Positions 16,911 to 24,539 of a DNA stretch of 38,209 nucleotides are shown piece by piece; positions within the stretch are counted from its first letter, which is position 1, and every line of letters starts with the position of its first letter. The notes beneath the pieces were generated by a model, which ran no database searches, was not told the DNA's origin, and saw only the letters and a list, made by a program, of their open reading frames with translations. The stretch comes from an uncultured Alistipes sp. (GTDB lineage: Bacteria; Bacteroidota; Bacteroidia; Bacteroidales; Rikenellaceae): the NCBI GenBank assembly GCA_944321965.1, contig CALUNH010000021.1, positions 1-38,209 of the forward strand, written 5' to 3'. The translations under genes and the position numbers were made by a program.

Positions 16911-16918
16911 CAAAAGTA
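16911..16918 (-). promoter_or_regulatory. Bacteroidota -7 element of the first RND operon
   Basis: TACTTTTG on the minus strand matches TAnnTTTG exactly, 38 bases before the adaptor ATG. No clear -33 element is visible. Confidence 0.6.
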
Positions 16919-17005
16919 TCTTAAAAACGTTGCCGATATCCCTTATATTGCGAACATTGTTGGTACTTTTCGGAATAAAAATAGGATTATTCGCCAGTTT
17001 TTCAT

Positions 17006-17013
17006 TACTTTTG
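17006..17013 (+). promoter_or_regulatory. Bacteroidota -7 element of the araC-type gene
   Basis: TACTTTTG, the same eight bases as the divergent RND promoter, lies 18 bases before the ATG at 17032. The two -7 elements face away from each other about 90 bases apart, leaving room for shared regulator binding. Confidence 0.6.
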
Positions 17014-17031
17014 TTCGAAAAAAGAAATACA

Positions 17032-17889
17032 ATGGCTCAGATCAATCCGTTAATTACAACTTTCGAGGAGCAGTTTATTGTCGGCGAATCAGATTTTTCC
17101 TGTTTCGAACAGTACGCTTATCGGATCGAAGGGTGTGCCCTTCTCTTCTGTCGGAATGGTGAGGCGGAGGTGATGGTCGATCAGTGTCAAAGCCGGATTA
17201 CCCGTAATACGCTGATTCTGTTGCTGCCCGGGGCATATCTCCTGTTCATGGACCGTTCGGAGGATTTCCGGGCTTCCTATTGTACCTTTTCGCGCGATCT
17301 TTTTTCGGAGGCCGCATTCCGCCTGGAGCCGAAGTTTTTCGAATCCGTGCACCGCAATCCGGTTTCGAAACCTCCCCAGCAGATTGTTGACGGGGCCGAT
17401 ATCTGGTTCCAGATGGCCGCCTACACCTACCGTGACCGGCAGAATCTATTCCGCAACACGATCATCAAGAACCGTCTGCAGAATGTCCTGCTGGAGATTT
17501 ACGACAAGGTGCAGCGCTTTGCAAGCAAAGAGGTGAGGGCCTTCGAGAACACCACCCGGCAAATGGAGTTGTTCCACCGTTTTGCGGCGCTCGTGCATGA
17601 GTATTGTGCGCAGGCCCGGGAGGTCTCCTTCTATGCCGACAAACTCTGTATTTCGACCCGTTATCTTTCGACCATTGTGCGGACCGTGGCGCACACCTCG
17701 GCCAAGGAGTTTATCGACCGGGCGGTGATGCTGGAGATTCGGATGATGCTCCGTTCGACGGACCTGTCGGTGCAGGAGATCGCCTACCGGTTGAAATTCC
17801 CCGACCAGTCCTATCTGGGACGCTTCTTCAAGAAGCACGCCGGGGAGTCCCCCACCGAATACCGCACGGGCTTAAGAAGCACGCTTTGA
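17032..17889 (+). CDS. AraC-family transcriptional regulator
   Basis: A 285-residue protein. Residues about 1-170 form a cupin-like sensor part (LLFCRNGEAEVMVDQ, NTLILLLPGAYLL). Residues about 190-285 carry the two AraC helix-turn-helix motifs: VSFYADKLCISTRYLSTIVR, and LSVQEIAYRLKFPDQSYLGRFFKKHAGESPTEYR split as family signature SVQEIAYRLKF plus FFKKHAGESPTEYR. It is divergent from the RND operon across a 159-base gap, so it probably controls that operon in addition to TetR. The start at 17032 follows the promoter and fits the family; the frame stays open upstream but would overlap promoter DNA. Confidence 0.9.
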   Translation: MAQINPLITTFEEQFIVGESDFSCFEQYAYRIEGCALLFCRNGEAEVMVDQCQSRITRNTLILLLPGAYLLFMDRSEDFRASYCTFSRDLFSEAAFRLEPKFFESVHRNPVSKPPQQIVDGADIWFQMAAYTYRDRQNLFRNTIIKNRLQNVLLEIYDKVQRFASKEVRAFENTTRQMELFHRFAALVHEYCAQAREVSFYADKLCISTRYLSTIVRTVAHTSAKEFIDRAVMLEIRMMLRSTDLSVQEIAYRLKFPDQSYLGRFFKKHAGESPTEYRTGLRSTL

Positions 17890-17924
17890 TTGGCAATAGA
17901 CGGATTTTTCGGTTTCCTGCCCGG

Positions 17925-18180
17925 CTTCTCGCCTCTGTCCCGCTCTGTCCCGCTCTGTCCCTTCCCCCGCCCGCCTCTGCCCGTTCCCGCTCGTCCTCCC
18001 TGTTCCTTCCCTTCCCTTTCCTTCCCCAGTCCGCTCGTCTCCGCCTGCTCTGCCGTCACCCGTCCGTCCTCTCCTCCTCCCTCCTCCCTCCTCCCTCCCT
18101 GTTCCTTCCCTTTTCCGCCTTTTTTGCCTTCTCTGCCCGTCCGGTCTTCCCGATTGCCTTTTGGACCCGAATTTGCAGGG
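17925..18180. repeat. Pyrimidine-rich low-complexity tract between araC and ldhA
   Basis: The gap 17890-18344 has no gene. About 230 bases of it are almost only C and T on the plus strand, with three tandem CTCTGTCCCG units near 17933-17962, CCTCCCT-type units near 18070-18100 and CCTTCCC runs. A run of eight G follows at 18178-18185. From 18200 to 18344 the DNA is ordinary and should hold the ldhA promoter, but I found no clear TAnnTTTG there. Confidence 0.85.
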
Positions 18181-18344
18181 GGGGGAGGCGGATAAGGTCT
18201 CGAAACCTATATATAATATGGTTCCCGATTTTTCCGTTTATCACAAATGGATCTCCGGGGCCGGGGCCTGCCGTCTCGGACGCGGTCCGGAACCCGACGG
18301 TCCGTGGGGCGGAGTGCTCAACAACGAACAAAATTTCGAACGTT

Positions 18345-19342
18345 ATGAAAGTCATGCTTTTCGGGACGCAACCCTATGACAGGGAGTCCTTCGAGCGGAT
18401 CCGGCCGAATTTCGGCTTCGACATCTGCTATCACCGCAGCCATCTGAATGCCAGCAATGTGGCTTTGGCCCGGGGGACCGATGCCGTCTGTATCTTCGTG
18501 AACGACACGGCGGATGCCGACACCATCCGCGAACTGGCAGCCATGGGTGTGAAACTGATCGCCCTGCGCTGTGCGGGCTTCAACAACGTGGACCTCAAGG
18601 CTGCCGCGGCCTATGGAATTCCGGTGGTCCGGGTTCCGGCCTATTCGCCTCATGCCGTGGCGGAACATGCCGTGGCGCTGATGCTGGCGCTCAACCGCAA
18701 GATCCACCGTGCCTACTGGCGGACCCGAGACGGGAACTTTTCGCTCCACGGCCTGATGGGATTCGACATGTACGGCAAGACCGTCGGAATCATCGGCACG
18801 GGCAAGATAGCCCGGGAGTTGATCCGCATTCTGCAGGGGTTCGGCATGGAGGTCCTGGCCTACGATCTCTACCCGGATGCGGCGTATGCGGCCCGGACGG
18901 GGATTACCTACGTTCCGCTTGAAGAGTTGTACGGGCGTTCGGACATCATATCGCTGCACTGCCCGCTGACCGACAGCACTCGTTACATGATCGGCGACGT
19001 GCCATTTCGCACATGAAGCCCGGGGTGGTGATCATCAACACGGGCCGCGGGCAGTTGATCCATACCGAGGCGCTGATCGACGGTCTGAAGGAGAAGCGGA
19101 TCGGGGCGGCGGGACTGGATGTCTACGAGGAGGAGGCGGGCTATTTCTACGAGGACACCTCGGACCGGATCATGGACGACGACGTGCTGGCGCGCCTGCT
19201 GTCGTTCAATAACGTGATCGTGACCTCGCACCAGGGCTTTTTCACACGTGAAGCATTGGATAATATAGCGCGTATTACGATGCTGAACATCAGTGAATTT
19301 GAAACCGGTAAAAAACTGACGAACGAGGTGCGGGCCGAATAG
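18345..19342 (+). pseudogene. ldhA: D-lactate dehydrogenase with a one-base frameshift
   Basis: An NAD-dependent 2-hydroxyacid dehydrogenase that reduces pyruvate to D-lactate. The first frame runs from 18345 to TGA at 19014-19016, with ALRCAGFNNVDL (catalytic Arg75), the Rossmann motif GIIGTGKIA at 148-156 and HCPLTDSTRYMIGD ending at Asp218. The second frame resumes at 19001 with AISHMKPGVVIINTGRG and runs to TAG at 19340-19342, with the conserved Glu (VYEEEAGYF) and His (TSHQGFF). Between GAC at 18996-18998 and GCC at 19001 there are two bases where one codon is expected; restoring one base gives MIGDxAISHMKPG and a normal 332-residue enzyme. Either a recent mutation or a sequencing error: everything else is intact. 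Confidence 0.88.
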
Positions 19343-19385
19343 TCCGCATCGGGTGGGAACGGCGTCGGGAACGGCGTCGGGCAGA

Positions 19386-19415
19386 GGACGGGCTCAGCGG
19401 CCCGTCCTTTTTTTT
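19386..19415 (+). terminator. Terminator after ldhA
   Basis: An 8-bp stem (GGACGGGC at 19386-19393 with GCCCGTCC at 19400-19407), loop TCAGCG, then T8. Confidence 0.9.
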
Positions 19416-19499
19416 GCGGGGGCGGCGGGGATCGTGGTAAAAAGAACCGGAATCCGGGTATGGTCCGGTTACCGGGAAAGGGCTATTTTTGTATCGGGA

Positions 19500-19795
19500 T
19501 TTAGGAACGGCGGAACGGGAGGTGTAAAACGCGGCGTTTTCCGGTGGAAAGCCTTCGAAAAGCCCTCTAAAAACCGGGGGGGGAACCGTGTAAGATCGGA
19601 GGGAAACTGATGGAAGACCGGTGTAAAGGCCTCGAAAAACCTGTGGAAGGCCCGTGGAAGATTGATGGGAAACGGGTGTAAGACCGGTGTAAAACCCCCG
19701 AAAAAGCCTCGAAAAGCCCTCAAAAAAACATCGAAAAAACTCGAAAGTCCGGTGAAAGACCCGATTTCGGGGGTGAAAAGCCCCGAGGGGCGGAA
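19500..19795. repeat. Degenerate purine-rich repeats before the polyferredoxin gene
   Basis: The gap 19343-19881 holds the ldhA terminator, then about 300 bases of short degenerate units of the types GGTGTAAA, CTCGAAAA, GTGGAAGG and AAAGCC on the plus strand. AAGACCGGTGTAAA occurs twice (near 19614 and 19681). No coding is evident. The CGAAAA motif recalls the 19-bp repeat at 160-281. Confidence 0.75.
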
Positions 19796-19804
19796 AATTT
19801 TCGC

Positions 19805-19812
19805 TAACTTTG
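19805..19812 (+). promoter_or_regulatory. Bacteroidota -7 element of the polyferredoxin-reductase operon
   Basis: TAACTTTG matches TAnnTTTG exactly, 69 bases before the ATG at 19882. Confidence 0.6.
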
Positions 19813-19881
19813 TGCTTGCCTCCGCAGCCCGGAATCCGGTTGCGGACGCGGTTGACGACACACACAAACTCGAAAATACCC

Positions 19882-21504
19882 ATGCTGCGAAAAATCCGGA
19901 TCGTGCTGGCGATCCTCTTCTTCGTTCTGATCACGCTGTTGTTCCTCGATTTCACGGGTACGCTCCATGCGTGGTTCGGCTGGATGGCGAAGATCCAGTT
20001 CCTGCCTGCCGTACTGGCGCTGAATGTCGGTGTGGTGGTGGGGCTGGTTGTCCTGACGCTGCTTTTCGGTCGTATCTACTGCTCGGTGATCTGCCCCCTC
20101 GGGGTGATGCAGGACCTCGTTTCGTGGTTCTCCGGGCGGCGGCGCAAACACCGCAACCGCTTCGCCTGGACGAAGGCCCGCACGTGGCTGCGATGGACGG
20201 TCCTCGTGCTTTTCGTTGCTGTCATGGCGGCCGGGCTCGGGAGCCTCGGCGCCCTGATCGCCCCCTACAGCGCCTACGGGCGGATCGTGCAGAGCCTGCT
20301 GGCGCCCCTCTACGCCTGGGGCAACAATCTCCTGGCCTGGGCGGCCGAGCGGGTTGACAGTTACGCCTTCTATTCGGTCGATGTCTGGTTGAAGAGCCTC
20401 CCGACGCTGCTCGTTGCCGTCGTAACCTTTGCGGTACTCTTCGTGCTGGCCTGGCGCGGCGGACGCACCTGGTGCAATACGATCTGCCCGGTCGGCACGG
20501 TGCTGGGGGCCTTGGCGCGTTTCTCGCTCTTCAAGCCGAAATTCGATGTCTCGAAGTGCAACGGCTGCAAACTCTGCGCCCGCAACTGCAAGGCTTCGTG
20601 CATCGACCCCGCGGCCCACACGATCGATTACAGCCATTGCGTGGCCTGCATGGATTGTCTGGAGCATTGCCGTCAGGGGGCTATCACCTATACGTGGCGG
20701 CGTTCGAAACCGACGGAGGCCCCGAAGCCGACCGCAAAACAGACCTCGAAATCGGCCCCGAAACCGACTGCGGAACCGGCGGGGACCCCGAAACCGGCTG
20801 CCGGGCCGGAGAAGCCGGAGAAAAAGCCCGTTGCGGCGGTTGCGCCGAAGGAGGACGGAATTGCCGACACGCCGGTCGATGCGTCGCGCCGCCGTTTTCT
20901 CGGCGTGGTGGGGCTGATGGTCGGGGCGGCGGTCCACGCCCAGGAGAAGAAGGTCGACGGAGGACTGGCCCTGATCGAGAAGAAACGCGCTCCGGAGCGT
21001 TCGACCCCGCTCGTGCCGCCCGGCGCCCGCGGGTTGAGGGAGTTCCTCACCCACTGCACGGCGTGCCAGCTCTGCGTGACGGTCTGCCCGAACCAGGTGC
21101 TGCGCCCGTCGGGCGATCTGATGCGGCTGATGAAGCCCGAAATGTCCTACGAACGCGGATACTGCCGCCCGGAGTGCACGAAGTGTGCGGAGGTCTGCCC
21201 CACGGATGCGATCCATCTGACGGAGCTTTGCGAAAAGTCCTCCATCCAGATCGGCCATGCCGTATGGATTCCCGAAAACTGCGTGGTCAATACCGACGGC
21301 GTGTCGTGCAACAACTGCGAGCGTCACTGTCCCGTCGGAGCCATCCATCTGGTTCCCAGCGATCCCGACAACAAAAAGTCGCTGCGTATCCCCACCGTGG
21401 ACGAGGAGCGTTGCATCGGTTGCGGGGCGTGCGAGAATCTCTGCCCGGCCCGGCCCTTCAGCGCCATGGTCGTCGAAGGACACGAACGTCATAAAACCCT
21501 CTGA
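19882..21504 (+). CDS. Membrane polyferredoxin, NapH-like part fused to a NapG-like part
   Basis: A 540-residue membrane Fe-S protein. Residues 1-215 have about four or five transmembrane helices with the two CxxxCP motifs of NapH/MauN-type proteins (Cys67/71 and Cys198/202). Two [4Fe-4S] motifs follow at 226-236 and 253-263. A Pro/Lys/Thr/Ala linker spans about 275-328. Next is RRRFLGVVGLMVGAA (336-350), resembling a Tat signal, although internal. Further clusters are at 392-402, 432-439, 476-483 and 511-521, like NapG. It could pass electrons from quinol to a periplasmic partner, plausibly the reductase encoded 14 bases downstream. The start at 19882 leads directly into helix 1; an upstream in-frame ATG overlaps the promoter. 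Confidence 0.85.
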   Translation: MLRKIRIVLAILFFVLITLLFLDFTGTLHAWFGWMAKIQFLPAVLALNVGVVVGLVVLTLLFGRIYCSVICPLGVMQDLVSWFSGRRRKHRNRFAWTKARTWLRWTVLVLFVAVMAAGLGSLGALIAPYSAYGRIVQSLLAPLYAWGNNLLAWAAERVDSYAFYSVDVWLKSLPTLLVAVVTFAVLFVLAWRGGRTWCNTICPVGTVLGALARFSLFKPKFDVSKCNGCKLCARNCKASCIDPAAHTIDYSHCVACMDCLEHCRQGAITYTWRRSKPTEAPKPTAKQTSKSAPKPTAEPAGTPKPAAGPEKPEKKPVAAVAPKEDGIADTPVDASRRRFLGVVGLMVGAAVHAQEKKVDGGLALIEKKRAPERSTPLVPPGARGLREFLTHCTACQLCVTVCPNQVLRPSGDLMRLMKPEMSYERGYCRPECTKCAEVCPTDAIHLTELCEKSSIQIGHAVWIPENCVVNTDGVSCNNCERHCPVGAIHLVPSDPDNKKSLRIPTVDEERCIGCGACENLCPARPFSAMVVEGHERHKTL

Positions 21505-21518
21505 AAAATCCCGAAGAA

Positions 21519-22898
21519 ATGGAGAAGAAAAAGATAGATCGCCGCGAATTCCTGAAGACCCTGGGTCTCGGGGCGGCAGCTACGACCGCAGCGCTTTACG
21601 GTTGCGGTCCGAAGGGCGGAAGCGCGGCTTCGGCCCCGGCGGGAGAGGTCCCCGCGGGCAGCATGACCTACCGGACGAGTCCGACGGGCGACCGGGTGTC
21701 GCTGTTGGGCTACGGGTGTATGCGGTGGCCGCAGCTGCCGACGCCCGCCGCCGACGGCAATCCCATCGACCAGGAGACGGTCAACGCCCTGGTCGACTAC
21801 GCCATCGCCCACGGTGTCAACTACTTCGATACGGCTCCGGTCTACCTGCAGGGCTTTTCCGAACGCTCCACGGGAATCGCCCTCAAGCGCTATCCGCGCG
21901 AGCGTTACTACATCGCCACGAAGATGTCGAACTTCTCGAACTTCTCGCGTGAAAACTCCCTGGCCATGTACCGTCAGTCGTTCAAGGAGTTGCAGGTCGA
22001 CTACATCGACTACTACCTGCTGCACTCGGTGGGCGGCGGCAAGGGGATTCAGACCTTCAACGACCGTTTCATCGACAACGGCGTGCTGGAGTTCCTGATG
22101 CGCGAACGCGAGGCGGGGCGCATCCGCAACCTGGGCTGGTCGTTCCACAACAGCGTGAAGGTCTTCGACCATCTGCTGAAGATGCACGACGAGGGCAAGG
22201 TGCACTGGGATTTCGTCCAGATTCAGTTGAACTACGTTGACTGGCGCCACGCCTCGCGCGGCAATGTCAATGCCGAGTACCTCTACGGCGAACTCGAAAA
22301 GCGCAACATCCCGGCCGTGGTCATGGAGCCGCTGCTCGGTGGGCGCCTCTCGCGGTTGAACGACTTCCTGGTGGGGCGTTTCAAGGCCCTGCGCCCGACG
22401 CAGAGTACCGCTTCGTGGGCCTTCCGCTATGCGGGTTCGTTCCCCAACGTCCTCACCGTGCTGAGCGGCATGACCTACATGGAGCACCTCCAGGACAATA
22501 TCCGCACCTACTCGCCGCTCGAAGAGCTGGCCGAATCCGATTACGAACTGCTGGAGGATACGGCGCAGGTGATGCTCAAGTTCCCCACCGTACCCTGCAC
22601 CGAGTGCCAGTATTGTATGCCCTGCCCCTACGGGTTGAACATCCCGGCGATCTTCGCCCACTACAACAAGTGCGTGAACGAGGGCAACGTGCCCAAGAGC
22701 CGTCAGGACCCCAATTACCGGGAGGCGCGGCGTGCCTTCCTCGTGGGATACGACCGTTCGGTGCCGCGGCTGCGTCAGGCCAGCCACTGCATCGGTTGCA
22801 ACCGGTGTGTGGAGCACTGCCCGCAGTCGATCAAGATTCCCCAGCAGTTGCGGCGCATCGACCGTTTCGTCGAGCAACTCAAGCAGGATACGCTTTGA
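21519..22898 (+). CDS. Tat-exported aldo/keto reductase with a C-terminal ferredoxin domain
   Basis: The 459-residue protein starts with a twin-arginine signal (DRREFLKTLGLG, Arg8-Arg9) ending near LYG-Cys29, a plausible lipobox, so it may be a Tat-dependent periplasmic lipoprotein. The aldo/keto reductase barrel has the tetrad Asp104, Tyr109, Lys135 and His169 (NYFDTAPVY, IATK, LLHS). The C-terminal 100 residues hold two ferredoxin-like cysteine groups: CTECQYCMPCPYG and CIGCNRCVEHCPQ. Fusions of this kind are common in Bacteroidales, but their substrates are not established. Electrons may come through its clusters from the polyferredoxin encoded upstream rather than from NADPH, which is absent outside the cytosol; that is inference. 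Confidence 0.9.
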   Translation: MEKKKIDRREFLKTLGLGAAATTAALYGCGPKGGSAASAPAGEVPAGSMTYRTSPTGDRVSLLGYGCMRWPQLPTPAADGNPIDQETVNALVDYAIAHGVNYFDTAPVYLQGFSERSTGIALKRYPRERYYIATKMSNFSNFSRENSLAMYRQSFKELQVDYIDYYLLHSVGGGKGIQTFNDRFIDNGVLEFLMREREAGRIRNLGWSFHNSVKVFDHLLKMHDEGKVHWDFVQIQLNYVDWRHASRGNVNAEYLYGELEKRNIPAVVMEPLLGGRLSRLNDFLVGRFKALRPTQSTASWAFRYAGSFPNVLTVLSGMTYMEHLQDNIRTYSPLEELAESDYELLEDTAQVMLKFPTVPCTECQYCMPCPYGLNIPAIFAHYNKCVNEGNVPKSRQDPNYREARRAFLVGYDRSVPRLRQASHCIGCNRCVEHCPQSIKIPQQLRRIDRFVEQLKQDTL

Positions 22899-22944
22899 GA
22901 CCGGCAGGCTCCGGCCCGTTGCGGCGGAGCGCCTCTCGAATACT

Positions 22945-22974
22945 TCCCTCCCGGTACCCGGGAGGGATTTTTTT
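22945..22974 (+). terminator. Terminator of the polyferredoxin-reductase operon
   Basis: A perfect 10-bp stem (TCCCTCCCGG at 22945-22954 with CCGGGAGGGA at 22958-22967), loop TAC, then T7. Confidence 0.9.
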
Positions 22975-23044
22975 CGTTTCTCTTTTCGCGCCTCGTTTCT
23001 TCCCTTCTCCTTCTCCTTCTTTTCATCCCGCTCCCCGTGACTGT

Positions 23045-23079
23045 AAAAAAAGCCTCCGGAGCGATTCCGGAGGCTTTTT
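23045..23079 (-). terminator. Terminator of the second RND operon
   Basis: A 14-bp perfect stem (23047-23060 with 23066-23079) with a 5-base loop; on the minus strand it runs into T7. It faces the terminator at 22945, so the convergent operons each have their own. Confidence 0.9.
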
Positions 23080-23114
23080 CGTGGATTTCAGCCGTTGGGG
23101 GATCCTTGGTTGGG

Positions 23115-24539
23115 TTATCCTTGGTTGGAGGCGGAATCCCCGTCGGCCCGGGTTGGGAGATCTCCCCAGCCGCCGCCCAGCGCCTTGTAGAGCCGGACCA
23201 GCGCCAGGTGCTCGTTGCGTACCGCCGTACTCTCCTCGATCTGTGCGTCGAAGAACTTACGCTGGGCGTCCAGCACGTCGATATAGCGGATCACCCCGTT
23301 GATATACTGCAGTTTGGCCAGTACGACATACTGCCGGGCCGCTTCCCGCAGGTTGTATTTCAGCTCGGCCGTGCGGCGCATGTTGCGGTAGGCCTCCACG
23401 GCGTCGTTCACCTCCTGGAAGACCTCCAGCACCTTCTGCTCATACCCCAGCCGGGCCTGGTCGTAGGCCGCCAGCGCCGCGCGGTACTTCGCACGTTTCG
23501 CCCCAAAGGCGAAGAGCGGTGAGGCGAGGTCTCCGGCCATGTAGGTGAAGGGCGATTCGAGCAGCCCCTTGAAGTGGCCGTTCTCCACACCGCCCGTCAG
23601 CGTGAAGGTCAGCCGCGGGAACCGGTCGGCATAGGCGATGCCTACGGCCGCCATCGCCGCCCGCAGCTGCTGTTCGGCCTGCCGCACGTCGGGGCGCCGC
23701 TGCAGCAGCGTCGACGGAAGCCCGATGGGCAGTGCCTCCGGCATCACCACGTTCAGGTCCATGTCCGCACGCTCCACCCGGGCCGGGTAGCCGCCCGCAA
23801 GCACCGAAATCTGATTCTCCTTCTGGGCGATCTTCATCTCCAGGTTAGGGATCAGCGCCGCGGCACTCGCCAGTTCGACCTTGGCCTGCTGGTAGTTCGT
23901 CTCGGAGGTCAGACCCCCTTCGAAACGGAGTTTCGCCTGTTGGACACTCTCCTCGCGGGTCTCCACCGTGCGGCGCACGATCGCCAGTTCGTGGTCGAGG
24001 GCCACCAGTTCGAAATAGGCCGTGGCGACTTCGGCCACCAGCGCCATCTGCAGCGCCCGGACCCCCTCGACCGATGCGAGGTATTCGGCCCCGCCCTTGC
24101 GCTTGGCCCACCGCAGGCTCCCCCACAGGTCGGCCTCCCAGCTCAGGCGGCCCTTGATGCCGATCTCCGGATCGTTCGAGTATTTCGAATCGGCATAGTC
24201 GTTCGTTTCGCGCTCGGCATAGGCCGTACCGTCGATCGACGGAAGCCGGGCCGCCTTGCTCACGCGGTAGAGTTCTTCGAGCTGGCGCACGCGGGCTTCG
24301 GCCGACAGCAGGTTGCGGTTGCGTTCGAGCGTGCGGTCGATCAGTCGGCAGAGCGTCGTGTCGGCGTAGATCTCCCACCAGTTGCGGTCGCTGATCGAGA
24401 GCGAGTCGGTGGCTCCGGCGACGATCTCCGAGGGCAGGTTCAGTTCCGGGGCCTTGCACCGCTTCTGAACCGAGCAGCTCCCCGCCGTGAGGAGCAGCAC
24501 GCCGCACGACAGGATATATATGATGGGGGCTCGTTTCAT
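23115..24539 (-). CDS. Outer-membrane efflux lipoprotein (TolC/OprM, NodT family), second RND operon
   Basis: A 474-residue outer-membrane channel subunit with lipobox TAGS-Cys22. Family signatures include LSISDRNWWEIYADTTLCRLID, here DRNWWEIYADTTL, the alpha-hairpin segment LSWEADLWGSLRWAKR, and RRPDVRQAEQQLRAAMAAVGIAYADRFPRL (core RRPDVRQAEQQL). Its ATG at 24539 overlaps the pump's stop codon (ATGA), which decides the start over an ATG four codons upstream and a much longer open frame. Last gene of the operon. Confidence 0.93.
   Translation of the reverse strand: MKRAPIIYILSCGVLLLTAGSCSVQKRCKAPELNLPSEIVAGATDSLSISDRNWWEIYADTTLCRLIDRTLERNRNLLSAEARVRQLEELYRVSKAARLPSIDGTAYAERETNDYADSKYSNDPEIGIKGRLSWEADLWGSLRWAKRKGGAEYLASVEGVRALQMALVAEVATAYFELVALDHELAIVRRTVETREESVQQAKLRFEGGLTSETNYQQAKVELASAAALIPNLEMKIAQKENQISVLAGGYPARVERADMDLNVVMPEALPIGLPSTLLQRRPDVRQAEQQLRAAMAAVGIAYADRFPRLTFTLTGGVENGHFKGLLESPFTYMAGDLASPLFAFGAKRAKYRAALAAYDQARLGYEQKVLEVFQEVNDAVEAYRNMRRTAELKYNLREAARQYVVLAKLQYINGVIRYIDVLDAQRKFFDAQIEESTAVRNEHLALVRLYKALGGGWGDLPTRADGDSASNQG

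Noticed and set aside
18210-18222. TATAAT-like box before ldhA
   Set aside because: Bacteroidota promoters use TAnnTTTG; an AT-rich hexamer alone is not evidence here.
17604-19016. One 470-codon frame joining the end of the AraC gene region to ldhA
   Set aside because: The first part overlaps araC out of frame and passes through a low-complexity tract; ldhA proper starts at 18345.
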